Assembly: GCF_000765145.1 (NCBI RefSeq)
Contig: NZ_JMGA01000019.1
Location: 41,392-105,391, forward strand
Source of the DNA: Desulfosporosinus sp. HMP52
GTDB lineage: Bacteria > Bacillota > Desulfitobacteriia > Desulfitobacteriales > Desulfitobacteriaceae
Direction: 5' to 3'
Length of the DNA: 64,000 nt
Shown here: in pieces, positions 8,562 to 16,469 of the stretch
Position numbering within the stretch: position 1 is the stretch's first letter
Layout of the letters: each line of letters starts with the position of its first letter
Position numbers and translations under genes: made by a program
Notes under the pieces: generated by a model
Database searches by the model: none
What the model saw: the letters and a program-made list of their open reading frames with translations, nothing else
What the model was told of the DNA's origin: nothing

Positions 8562-9194
8562 TTGTCCTGCTTGACTCCAAAAGAATCCTTTTCTAAGGGT
8601 GAGAGTATGAAGAGAGAACTAGGAGAAAGAACTTATCCGATATGGCTATTAATAAACCCCAAATACCCGGCAGTTCGCCATGATATTTGGAGACCTATAT
8701 TAGATGAGATCCAAGACAGAGTATTTAGAGAATTGTATACTAGGATAGATACCTCTAATATTTATATTCGTAGTGCTGTAAATGACGGAGGTATCGTTCC
8801 TAATACCTTAAACTGGTGGGGTAAGGAGGTAGCAAAAGAAATTGAGTATTACAGAGAGATTGTAAATGAACACAAGCCCAAGATGCTCATATCATTTGGT
8901 GCATTTCCCTTTGAATTTGCAAGGCGTGTCTTTGAAGTAAAACCAGAAAAAGGGCCGAAAGCCTGGAGTTCTTCCATTCTTAAAGATGAATTTGAAAACG
9001 CTATGGAAAACTTTGATATTAACCAAACTAACAGGATACCACTCCTCCGTCGTGTGATTCCTACAGATAAATTTATCGAAAACCACAATTTTCTGTCGCG
9101 AACAGATAGGGAGACTTATTTTCAACATGTTGGGGCGAAAATCGCTGAAAAGATAATTGAAAATAAGGAACATCTAGATATCTGGATTAAGTAA
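8562..9194 (+). CDS. Unrecognised paralogous family, copy 2
   Basis: 210-residue soluble protein of the five-member family. Motifs: YPIWLLINPKYPAV (~25-38), WRPILDEIQDRVFREL, RIDTSNIYIRSAVNDGG, VPNTLNWWGKEVAKEIE, KPKMLISFGAFPFEFARRVFEVKPEKGPKAW, NFDINQTN, PLLRRVIPTDKF, and EKIIENKEHLDIWIK. The TTG at 8562 follows AAAGGTGGA by seven bases; the ATG at 8607 is an alternative. The response-regulator gene follows 69 bp later, so the two are probably cotranscribed from the copy-B promoter. Function unknown. Confidence 0.8.
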   Translation: MSCLTPKESFSKGESMKRELGERTYPIWLLINPKYPAVRHDIWRPILDEIQDRVFRELYTRIDTSNIYIRSAVNDGGIVPNTLNWWGKEVAKEIEYYREIVNEHKPKMLISFGAFPFEFARRVFEVKPEKGPKAWSSSILKDEFENAMENFDINQTNRIPLLRRVIPTDKFIENHNFLSRTDRETYFQHVGAKIAEKIIENKEHLDIWIK

Positions 9195-9263
9195 AACTAA
9201 CTCCAGGGTGAACAAGGGGATTTCCAATTTGTCACTTTCCGTTAAGCGAAGGAAGTGTTTTTA

Positions 9264-10619
9264 TTGAATAAGATACTAGTCATTGATGATGAAGAGCATC
9301 TGTGTTGGGCTCTCGAAAAAGGCCTCCGACAGGAAGGGTATCAGGTGATAACTGCCACGCGGGGGAAAGAAGGCCTGGAACTAATTCAGAAAGAAACACC
9401 TTCCTTAGTTCTGCTTGATCTCAAAATGCCTGAAATGGATGGCTTAGAAGTGTTGGTTAAAGCCAGAGAACTCTTTCCAAAGCTTCTGGTAATTATGATT
9501 ACTGCTCATGGATCAATTGATACTGCCATTGAAGCTATGAAGCTTGGGGCAATCGATTATATTTCCAAGCCATTTGACCTTAATGAGCTCAAGATAGTTG
9601 TGAGGCAGGCCTTAATGGTAAGCCGTTTGCGGGAAGAAGTTGTCTTTTTGCGCTCTGAACTGAATAAAAAACATGGCCGAATTTTGGGCAACAGTCCGGC
9701 AATTCAAGAGGTCAACAACCTTATTGAAAGGGTTGCAGACAGTAATGCTACAGTAATGATTACCGGAGAAAGTGGTACCGGAAAAGAAGTTACGGCACTT
9801 TCAATTCACAATCTTAGCTATCGTCGAGAAAAGTCCTATGTTCCTATCAACTGCGCAGCACTCCCCGAAACCCTACTAGAAAGTGAATTGTTTGGCCATG
9901 AAAAAGGAGCATTCACCGGCGCTGTGAGCAGAAAGCTAGGTCGCTTTGAATTAGCTGATAAGGGAACAATATTTTTGGATGAGGTTACTGAAATGCCTCT
10001 GTCAATGCAAGTTAAACTCCTTAGAGTACTTCAGGAAAGACAGTTTGAAAGGGTAGGAGGAACCGAAAGCATCAAGGTTGATGTAAGGGTTATAGCTGCA
10101 ACAAACCGTGATCCGCTGGACTGCATTAAACGAGGAACTTTCAGGGAGGATCTGTACTACCGTTTAAATGTACTGCCGATCCACATTCCCCCCTTAAGGG
10201 AACGATCAGAAGATATATCACTATTGACCATGCACTTTATGCAAAGGTTTAATCCCTCTCAAGAACAAATGATCTCTCCTGAGGCTTTAACATTATTAAT
10301 GAACTATGAATGGCCCGGGAACATTCGAGAGTTGCAAAATGTAATCGAAAGGTCTGTCATCCTCTCTCAAGGGCAGGAGATTAAGGTGCAACATCTACCG
10401 AAAGAAATACAAAAAGTTGAAAACAAAAAAAACGATGCAGATCAAGGCTTGATTCTAAATTTCCCTGACAAGGGGATTTCATTCGACGAAGTGGAAAGAG
10501 AATTGATTCTTAAGGCTCTTGAGAAAAGTAGAGGGAATCAGACTAAGGCAGCACAGCTACTTGGACTTACACGATCAGCACTTCTTTATAGAGCTCAAAA
10601 GTACCAAGTAAAATTATAA
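9264..10619 (+). CDS. NtrC-family sigma-54-dependent response regulator
   Basis: Cytoplasmic activator of 451 residues. The receiver domain (~1-120) has LVIDDEE acidic residues, phospho-acceptor Asp in LLDLKMPEMDG, and a KPF lysine. The AAA+ domain (~140-375) has Walker A GESGTGKE, an intact sigma-54-contacting GAFTGA loop, and Walker B GTIFLDE. The Fis-type helix-turn-helix (~405-450) is RGNQTKAAQLLGLTRSALLYR. The TTG start at 9264 follows GAAGGAAG. A consensus -24/-12 site at 14096-14111 (minus strand) is an obvious nearby target, and the orphan kinase at 14301 is a likely partner. Confidence 0.93.
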   Translation: MNKILVIDDEEHLCWALEKGLRQEGYQVITATRGKEGLELIQKETPSLVLLDLKMPEMDGLEVLVKARELFPKLLVIMITAHGSIDTAIEAMKLGAIDYISKPFDLNELKIVVRQALMVSRLREEVVFLRSELNKKHGRILGNSPAIQEVNNLIERVADSNATVMITGESGTGKEVTALSIHNLSYRREKSYVPINCAALPETLLESELFGHEKGAFTGAVSRKLGRFELADKGTIFLDEVTEMPLSMQVKLLRVLQERQFERVGGTESIKVDVRVIAATNRDPLDCIKRGTFREDLYYRLNVLPIHIPPLRERSEDISLLTMHFMQRFNPSQEQMISPEALTLLMNYEWPGNIRELQNVIERSVILSQGQEIKVQHLPKEIQKVENKKNDADQGLILNFPDKGISFDEVERELILKALEKSRGNQTKAAQLLGLTRSALLYRAQKYQVKL

Positions 10620-10660
10620 TGAGAAATCTACAATGGTTCTATGTAGAGAGGGAGGGAACT

Positions 10661-10927
10661 ATGAAAGAGACTTCAAAGTGCAGCCAATGTATTAATAAGG
10701 AGTTATGCCATATTCGCTCTAGTCTTAATAGGATTATTAATGATGTAATAAAGACTTCTGAAGCAGAAGTACACCAGTTGTCACCTAAAGAGATAGACTT
10801 TATAATATATACGGACATTTCGATAATTCCAACACGCTGTGAGAGTTTTAAATGCCGTCCGGATGCGTCTGGAATTAGAGAGGGTTTATCTGTATTTAGA
10901 TTACCCCTGGCAACACCTGCAATATGA
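10661..10927 (+). CDS. Small Cys-rich hypothetical protein
   Basis: 88-residue protein, not recognised. It has CSQCINKELC near the N-terminus and RCESFKC toward the C-terminus, five cysteines that could bind a metal or Fe-S cluster. The middle is helical and charged. The ATG at 10661 has GGAGGGAAC directly upstream; an earlier in-frame ATG overlaps the regulator stop codon at 10619 but lacks a site. It is coupled to the response regulator and probably cotranscribed. Confidence 0.65.
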   Translation: MKETSKCSQCINKELCHIRSSLNRIINDVIKTSEAEVHQLSPKEIDFIIYTDISIIPTRCESFKCRPDASGIREGLSVFRLPLATPAI

Positions 10928-10994
10928 ATATACTGCTATTATTAACTCGATACTCTAGGCACCCTGTTTTTTTCAGGGGGCGATTAAATATTTG

Positions 10995-11037
10995 AAATAG
11001 CCCTCGAAAGATTAGATGATCTTTTCGAGGGCTATTT
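10995..11037. terminator. Bidirectional terminator between convergent genes
   Basis: AAATAGCCCTCGAAAGAT (10995-11012) pairs with 11018-11037, with A/T runs on both sides. It serves the plus-strand regulator unit and the minus-strand sulP2. A weaker CACCCTG/CAGGGGG hairpin lies just upstream (~10960-10981). Confidence 0.85.
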
Positions 11038-11048
11038 TAAATAAGGTC

Positions 11049-12773
11049 TTAGTATGCCTGGGCAGATCGGTTCTCCGAGGTATAGCTGACATTTCTGACA
11101 AAAGAGTTTGCATGCTCTATAGCTTTCTCAGATGAGGCAAAAACCTCATCCTCTTCCATATAGATATTTTCTTTACCAACGTGATCAACAATGTTCATTT
11201 TTTTCAGCATGCCTAAGATTTTTGGTGTGACTCCGGAGAGAATAACCCTTTTTTCTTCCTTTAAAGCTCGGTCAATATAAGTTTCAATAACTTCCATTGC
11301 GGTAATATCGATGATTGAAACGCCCTTGAAACGTATGAGATAAACTTTGGAGTTTGGGAATGAGTCGCTTAACTTCTTGTCAAGATCCGCTGAGGATCCG
11401 AAATATAGGTTTCCCTCTAGTTGATGAATTGCAACGGCGGTGTCGTTTTTACAGGCTACTTGTTCAATAAATTGCCCGTTACTTCCTCTGACCGTTTCTA
11501 GAGTTCTGACGGTAGCTACGGCAGAATCCTTTAGGTATAGAATTACTGAGACAGCAACTCCGGCATAAATTGCTTGCTCTAAATGAGGGGCAAAAATGGT
11601 CGTCAACATGGTCACCAGTAGGACGATGGCATCATTACGATTAGTTGTTATAACCTTTACTAAAGCTCTTTTATCAATCATTGAGTAGGCAACTACCATG
11701 ATAACCCCAGCTAAACTTGCATTTGGAATATATCTCGCGTAGGGTGCAAAGAAAAATAAAACAATGAGGATTATCAAACCTACCAGTACCCCTGTTAACC
11801 GGGTTTTTCCTCCATTTTGATGGGTTATAGCAGAACGTGTAAAGGAACCGGAGCCTGCTATACTGCTGAAAAATGATCCCACTAAATTAGCTATTCCTTG
11901 GCCAATAAACTCCTGATTGGGATCTATCTTTTGTTGGGTTTTAGTTGCAATTGCCTTGGAAATTGATACTGCTTCAACTAGACCAATAATGGCAATGACG
12001 GCTGCCCCGGTAGTTAAATCGCTAATAGCAGAGAGATTGAAGTTGGGCATGCTTAGCGGCGGTATAGCTTGAGGAATTTGTCCCACAACCTTTACCCCTA
12101 ATTCCTCTAAACCTAGGATCATCACAAGAACTACTGAAAAGATAACACTTAACAAAGCACCGGGGATATTCTTATTAATTATTTTGCTGACTATAATTAT
12201 TGTTATAGTAAATAGGCCAATACCTAGAGCGTAATAATTAATTTTATCAATACTCTGTAAACAAGTAACTAATTTTCCAATACTTGAAAGGTGTGGATCA
12301 GCCAGACTAACTCCCATTATGTTATTTAGCTGACCCATAGCAATAATAACACCTGCCCCGGCGGTAAAGCCTACGATCACAGCATGTGAAACATAGTTGA
12401 CTAAAGAACCCAGTTTTAGTACCCCCATGGTAAATTGTATAGCTCCTACTAAAAAGGTTAGGAGAAATAAGTTTGCAAAAAAGTTATCGCTTCCTGCAAA
12501 GGGTATCATATAAGATGCTATCAAGAGACAGATAGCATTAGTTGGCCCGGTTGCCAGCTGATTAGAACTTCCAAACGAAGAAGCAATAATTGTTAGCACA
12601 ATACCAGAGTATAAACCGTAGGCTGGGTGAACACCGGCGATCATTGCATAAGCCATAGTTTGAGGTAAGGCAACTACTGCAACAGTTAATGCAGCGATTA
12701 GATCAAACTTAAAATTCTTTTTATCATAATTGATTAAGGTATCAATAAGTGGAATAAACTTTGAAATGTTCAT
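11049..12773 (-). CDS. SulP-family anion (sulfate) permease with STAS domain, second copy
   Basis: 574-residue paralogue of the permease at 4744. The membrane domain contains VVALPQTMAYAMIAGVHPAYGLYSG, GSSNQLATGPTNAICL and GSGSFTRSAITHQNGGKTR. The C-terminal STAS domain contains VAIHQLEGNLYFGSSADL and ends in an aromatic-rich tail. The ATG at 12773 is preferred because TTGGAGGC lies ten bases upstream; the GTG at 12803 has no site. It is the last gene of a minus-strand series (55-residue gene, paralogue 3, 32-residue ORF, sulP2), with a 265-bp gap before it that could hold its own promoter. Confidence 0.9.
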   Translation of the reverse strand: MNISKFIPLIDTLINYDKKNFKFDLIAALTVAVVALPQTMAYAMIAGVHPAYGLYSGIVLTIIASSFGSSNQLATGPTNAICLLIASYMIPFAGSDNFFANLFLLTFLVGAIQFTMGVLKLGSLVNYVSHAVIVGFTAGAGVIIAMGQLNNIMGVSLADPHLSSIGKLVTCLQSIDKINYYALGIGLFTITIIIVSKIINKNIPGALLSVIFSVVLVMILGLEELGVKVVGQIPQAIPPLSMPNFNLSAISDLTTGAAVIAIIGLVEAVSISKAIATKTQQKIDPNQEFIGQGIANLVGSFFSSIAGSGSFTRSAITHQNGGKTRLTGVLVGLIILIVLFFFAPYARYIPNASLAGVIMVVAYSMIDKRALVKVITTNRNDAIVLLVTMLTTIFAPHLEQAIYAGVAVSVILYLKDSAVATVRTLETVRGSNGQFIEQVACKNDTAVAIHQLEGNLYFGSSADLDKKLSDSFPNSKVYLIRFKGVSIIDITAMEVIETYIDRALKEEKRVILSGVTPKILGMLKKMNIVDHVGKENIYMEEDEVFASSEKAIEHANSFVRNVSYTSENRSAQAY

Positions 12774-12983
12774 GGTTATTGCCTCCAAACAGTAATTTTT
12801 CACTACTAATCAGGTAATAACTTAAATGAAGTTTTGTGAAACATAGTACGTATTTAGCTGTACATATTTATTAGCATATAGGTTTAGTAGATGACGTAGA
12901 GGAGGAAATCAATTTTAAAATTTTCCAAAGCCGGGAAGGATCTACTATTCGGAGAATATACAAAGATTTCTTGATGGTTATGC

Positions 12984-13023
12984 GCTTCCGGCGTTCTCTG
13001 CTTGAGGAATGTCAACCGGAAGC
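12984..13023. repeat. GCTTCCGG inverted repeat
   Basis: Perfect 8-bp arms (12984-12991 and 13016-13023) around a 24-nt loop in the gap upstream of sulP2. No T-run follows. It may be a processing or attenuation hairpin. Nothing else recognisable lies in 12774-13038. Confidence 0.4.
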
Positions 13024-13038
13024 ATGATAACTTGGATT

Positions 13039-13137
13039 CTAAACTCCCGTGGATTCATTTTCGCTGATTGGCCAAAGCCAGTCTCCAAAGAAAACCAAAT
13101 AGTCCCAACAGAATTTCAAGGCACTCATGTTAATCAT
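13039..13137 (-). CDS. Possible 32-residue aromatic, hydrophobic small protein
   Basis: Short ORF 12 bp downstream of paralogue 3 on the same strand. AAGGAG (about 13142-13147 on the complement) is well placed for the ATG at 13137. The product has a hydrophobic aromatic stretch, FCWDYLVFFGDWLWPI, possibly one membrane helix, and a polar tail SENESTGV. A plus-strand reading frame overlaps it without a ribosome site. It may be a small membrane peptide tied to sulP2. Conservation would decide. Confidence 0.4.
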   Translation of the reverse strand: MINMSALKFCWDYLVFFGDWLWPISENESTGV

Positions 13138-13149
13138 CCTTTCTCCTTA

Positions 13150-13752
13150 TTAGATCCATATTTCCAGACGATCTTTGTTTTCGATAATTCTTTCAGCAAT
13201 CTTCGTTGCAACATCATAATAGTAATTATCTTGGTCTATCCAATCTTTGGTATTGGCTGTTTTAGAAATCCTTCGCACCAAAGGAATGCAGTTTGGTCGA
13301 TTAATATCAAAGTTGGCAATTGCCTGCTCAAATTCGTTGCTTAAATTTCCGGTATTCCAATACTTAGTTTGACCTTCGGAGCCTTGATCGAAGGCTCGCT
13401 TGATATACTCATTGGTAATGGCACCAAAAGTAATTAGAAGTTTAGGTTGGTACCTATAGACACTCTCTTTGAGTATTAGAATCTTTTTAGTTAACTCCTC
13501 CTCCATTGGAGTGTTACATATTTTGCCAATATTACTGAAAGCGCTCAGAATAAATATATTTCTGCTGTTAATCCTTGCTCTGAGTTTACGATAGACTTTA
13601 TCTTGAATCTCATACATTATTGGATTCCATATATTACTGATGTCATCAGGGTATTTCGGATTTGCGATGAGCCAGATTGGAAAAGATTTATCTCCTGCTT
13701 CAATTTTCATCTGGTCAATAGGCGAATGATTATTGAGTAATAAGCTGGACAA
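13150..13752 (-). CDS. Unrecognised paralogous family, copy 3 (divergent)
   Basis: 200-residue member of the five-copy family, on the minus strand with sulP2. It keeps FPIWLIANPKYP, WNPIMYEIQDKVYRKL, PKLLITFGAITNEYIKRAF, NFDINRPN, PLVRR and AERIIENKDRLEIWI. It has lost the VPNTLNWW block (here ICNTPMEEEL) and the KPEKGPK block (here GSEGQTKYW). It starts at TTG 13752 with GGAGG eight bases upstream. The divergence in blocks that are invariant elsewhere suggests a specialised or relaxed function. Confidence 0.8.
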   Translation of the reverse strand: MSSLLLNNHSPIDQMKIEAGDKSFPIWLIANPKYPDDISNIWNPIMYEIQDKVYRKLRARINSRNIFILSAFSNIGKICNTPMEEELTKKILILKESVYRYQPKLLITFGAITNEYIKRAFDQGSEGQTKYWNTGNLSNEFEQAIANFDINRPNCIPLVRRISKTANTKDWIDQDNYYYDVATKIAERIIENKDRLEIWI

Positions 13753-13899
13753 AGGAATTTCCTCCTTTCAAAATAATCCTATCAAGAATATTGATTGTGA
13801 AGATACAGAGGGGATGTAGACGGTAATAATCTTATAATGTTATTCTTTAAATGAGATCAAGGACATGGAGGAGCTTTTAGAGATTAAAAGTTTTCTAAT
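13753..13899. other. Gap between paralogue 3 and the 55-residue gene
   Basis: 147 bp that hold the ribosome site of paralogue 3 and otherwise nothing I can identify. No terminator is visible, so read-through from the sigma-54 promoter is likely. Confidence 0.4.
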
Positions 13900-14067
13900 C
13901 TAACGTAGAATTGGTCTTGCTGTTACTTGTTCTTGAATTTTTTCACTGTTTAGAGTGTGGAATTTCTTCATCACTTCCACAATTAGTTTGCTTGTTTCAA
14001 TTTCATTATGAATGTTACAAGAATCAAATAATTCTTGGACCCAAACGGTGAATTGATTAGTAGTCAT
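13900..14067 (-). CDS. Small 55-residue protein, not recognised
   Basis: The ORF begins MTTNQFTVWVQELFDSCN, continues with a charged helix (IETSKLIVEVMKKFHTL), and ends QVTARPILR. AGGAGGT lies seven to eight bases before the ATG. A consensus sigma-54 site 29 bp upstream of the ATG supports it as the first gene of the minus-strand unit leading to paralogue 3 and sulP2. The single Cys and helical make-up do not suggest a function. Confidence 0.7.
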   Translation of the reverse strand: MTTNQFTVWVQELFDSCNIHNEIETSKLIVEVMKKFHTLNSEKIQEQVTARPILR

Positions 14068-14095
14068 ATAAATTACCTCCTATGTTTCTAGTTAT

Positions 14096-14111
14096 TGCAA
14101 TTAACATGCCA
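14096..14111 (-). promoter_or_regulatory. Sigma-54 (-24/-12) promoter
   Basis: On the minus strand: TGGCAT-GTTAA-TTGCA, matching the TGGCAY-N5-TTGCW consensus with exact spacing. The predicted start site leaves a short leader containing AGGAGGT before the 55-residue ORF. An NtrC-type regulator (9264) and a kinase (14301) lie on either side. Confidence 0.75.
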
Positions 14112-14300
14112 GCCATTTTAGCTGTTTTTTGAGGATATTTTGTATGTTTTCAGCCACTGTAATCTGTTTTGGAGCAATAGTTAGAGCTTTAGTAGACTCA
14201 CAGAACTTGTGATATGCTTAAAGTGGGTCTTTGTAGGTATTGTTTGTTTTCAAGCACTATTAAGGGATCTGTCTGAAATCGTGCTATGGGAGGTGGTTGC

Positions 14301-15827
14301 TTGTTTAGGATTCTCAAGAATAAATCTTTCGCTTCGCAAATAATGTTTGTTGTTTCGGCAATTCTACTTATTCCTATCTTGGTAATGATGTATGACATCT
14401 TTTTTTCTGGAGCAAAGGATGAAATGCTCTTAACTACTAAAGAAGAGCGATTAGGAACCATGGTCAATGCCACTGTCCAAGGCTTAACGAAAAGTTTGGA
14501 GCGTTCCAATTTAGAATACAGCTCGCCACTCTCTAAAGATGATATCAACACAATTGCCAATGCCTTTGATTCAATAGCCAAGCCATTAGCCGATGGTAAT
14601 CCAGGAGTACGGTTGGGGTTATACATTCCTGAGACAAATGATCTTTTTGTCTATGGTTTTCTACATCAATACAGGCCTCAAACCCCCGAGGAAATAAAAG
14701 CTCGAGAGTATCGCATTTTAGACGAAGCATCCTCAGGTCTTATAGCAGTCAACGCAACTAAAGAGCCCCTAGCGCGTATTGCAGGTTCATTGGGAGATCA
14801 GGCATTTGAATACTTGGTACCGGTAATTAAGGACGAAAAACTGATTGCCATTGCCTGGGCAGATGAACAGGTTCATCCAGTCTTTGCACAAAGCAGGCAG
14901 TTCAGCCTTATAACCCGCTACATGACTTTGTTTGGTTTAATACTTGGTCTGGGGACAGCCCTTTATATTATTCATAACTTAGCTTCAGAAGTGCAAATAA
15001 TTAAGAATGGGATATTAAGTATGCAGGAAGATAGTGAAAAAAGGCTTCCTGCGCTGCCGGGAGAAATCGGAGAGGTTGTTCAAGCTATCAACAATATGGC
15101 TGACAACTTAAAGGAAAAGAAAAGGCTGGAAGAAGAATTAATGCGCTCCGAGAGACTTGTGGCTTTAGGCCGACTAGTTACAGGTGTTGCCCATGAATTA
15201 AGGAATCCTTTGGCCATTGTTAAATCAACCGTCCAAGTGATGGAGGGTGAGTTCAAAACCCAAGAAGGATTATCGGAATATACAAAAGTAATTTGTGATC
15301 AAGTGGATCGCGGCAATCTTGTTATTAAGGAGTTATTAGATTTTGGCCGACCAAGTAAACCTATCGTTAGTCCGACTGAGTTAAATAGTTTATTGTCATC
15401 TGTTCTTACATTTACCTATCCCATGCTAAGACAAAATAATATTCAATTAGAGAAGAGGTTTGAACCCAATCTGCCTTTGGTAAATATCGATATGGATCGA
15501 ATGAAACAAGTTTTTGTAAATTTAATCATTAACTCTGTCCAAGCAATGCACAACGGAGGGAAGCTTGTCATTCAATCACAGGCTAAAGCAGAAACCATCG
15601 AAGTTCAGATCACTGATACAGGTACTGGAATTGAAGCAAGTGATCTCTCGCGTGTTTTCGATCCGTTTTACACAACCAGAGACGATGGTGCCGGATTAGG
15701 CTTGTCGATTAGCTATCAAATTATCCATATGCACTTAGGCAATATATGGGTCGCCGAAACCTCTCCCAGAGGGACTACAATAATTGTGAGTATACCTAAA
15801 TCGAACTCACTTCCAATAAATCTGTAA
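14301..15827 (+). CDS. Membrane sensor histidine kinase (NtrB-like output)
   Basis: 508 residues. TM1 is at ~10-35 (MFVVSAILLIPILVMMYDIFF), followed by an extracytoplasmic sensor of ~170 residues and TM2 at ~208-230. A short HAMP-like linker precedes the HisKA domain with phospho-acceptor His in GVAHELRNPLA. The HATPase domain has an N box (NLIINSVQAM), DTGTGIE, and DDGAGLGLSI. The TTG at 14301 fits GGGAGGTGG; the ATG at 14286 overlaps that site. It is an orphan kinase, divergent from the 55-residue/paralogue 3/sulP2 unit, and probably pairs with the NtrC-type regulator at 9264. The sensor ligand is unknown; an anion is a guess from the neighbours. Confidence 0.9.
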   Translation: MFRILKNKSFASQIMFVVSAILLIPILVMMYDIFFSGAKDEMLLTTKEERLGTMVNATVQGLTKSLERSNLEYSSPLSKDDINTIANAFDSIAKPLADGNPGVRLGLYIPETNDLFVYGFLHQYRPQTPEEIKAREYRILDEASSGLIAVNATKEPLARIAGSLGDQAFEYLVPVIKDEKLIAIAWADEQVHPVFAQSRQFSLITRYMTLFGLILGLGTALYIIHNLASEVQIIKNGILSMQEDSEKRLPALPGEIGEVVQAINNMADNLKEKKRLEEELMRSERLVALGRLVTGVAHELRNPLAIVKSTVQVMEGEFKTQEGLSEYTKVICDQVDRGNLVIKELLDFGRPSKPIVSPTELNSLLSSVLTFTYPMLRQNNIQLEKRFEPNLPLVNIDMDRMKQVFVNLIINSVQAMHNGGKLVIQSQAKAETIEVQITDTGTGIEASDLSRVFDPFYTTRDDGAGLGLSISYQIIHMHLGNIWVAETSPRGTTIIVSIPKSNSLPINL

Positions 15828-15844
15828 AGTAAAGACTATAAAAA

Positions 15845-15885
15845 AAACTCCGAGGAGAAAGAATTTTCTCTTCGGAGTTTTTTTA
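15845..15885 (+). terminator. Intrinsic terminator of the kinase gene
   Basis: AAACTCCGAGGAGAAA (15845-15860) pairs with 15864-15880, followed by a T-run. It sits 18 bp after the stop codon. Confidence 0.9.
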
Positions 15886-16090
15886 TAATTAATAGGTCTT
15901 ATTAAGAAAGATTTGGACGAAAATTCTTATAGCCCTTATTGATTAAAAGTGAATTTGTATTTAGGTAGCCAGAGTCACCTGTAAGTCTATTTTAGTCGAA
16001 ATTAAGGAGCAAAGGATTATAACCTTAATTAGGCTAGATGATTACTAAGCAAATAACAAAGAAAGTTATGTAATGGCAATAGACAATACT

Positions 16091-16143
16091 GATTAAGAGC
16101 ATTTTGATTTGCTATAGACGTAATTCTATCACGATGGTAATCT
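16091..16143 (+). promoter_or_regulatory. Island promoter, copy C, with activator-like element
   Basis: -35 TAGACG (16115-16120), 17-bp spacer, -10 TAATCT (16138-16143). Upstream GATTAAGAGCATTTTGATTT includes GAGCA (16097-16101), with TGCTA at 16110-16114 after an 8-nt spacer. Same layout as copies B and D. The preceding 15886-16090 shows nothing recognisable. Confidence 0.65.
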
Positions 16144-16148
16144 TATCT

Positions 16149-16164
16149 TGTGAGTATAGTCACA
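16149..16164 (+). promoter_or_regulatory. TGTGA-N6-TCACA dyad near the start site
   Basis: Perfect CRP/FNR-like palindrome five bases after the -10, in the position of the copy-B dyad. Being downstream of the -10, it would fit a repressor site or an RNA hairpin. GAAGGGAGGG (16174-16183) follows without a normal start codon. Confidence 0.45.
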
Positions 16165-16314
16165 TACATAGTTGAAGGGAGGGCGATACAATTCACAAGA
16201 CTTATAGAAAAATATCGATCCGTGATAGATGGGAAATAATTGACTATAAAGGATTGGAGGGGAATCTATCAAAGAACCAAATAGTCAAAAACCAATTGCT
16301 TTAGTCAATAAAAA

Positions 16315-16351
16315 AAAGCAGCCTCTGAAAGGCCGCTAAGAAATTTAATCG
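16315..16351 (+). promoter_or_regulatory. Conserved leader hairpin element, copy C
   Basis: AAAGCAGCCT-CTGA-AAGGCCGCT followed by AAGAAATTTAATCG. The stem has the same A-C mismatch as copies B and E. TATTATAACACAAA (16358-16371) follows and is shared with copy E (22385-22398). The element lies 119 nt before the DASS start. Confidence 0.55.
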
Positions 16352-16469
16352 TAATAGTATTATAACACAAAAATCGGATATGTGTATGTTTGTTTAACGT
16401 TTTTGTAGGTGATTATTATCGCTCCAGTAAAAAATAAGCACCTGATAAATAGGAAGAGGGGTGTAATAA

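Noticed and set aside
13009..13344. Plus-strand ORF of 111 residues opposite paralogue 3.
   Set aside because: Antisense shadow of the supported minus-strand gene; no ribosome site and atypical composition.
16300..16339. Short peptide ...KKKQPLKGR* ending in the copy-C hairpin, with a KQP..GR echo in copies B and E.
   Set aside because: Frame is lost in copy D and no standard start codon follows the SD-like sites; RNA conservation explains the similarity better.
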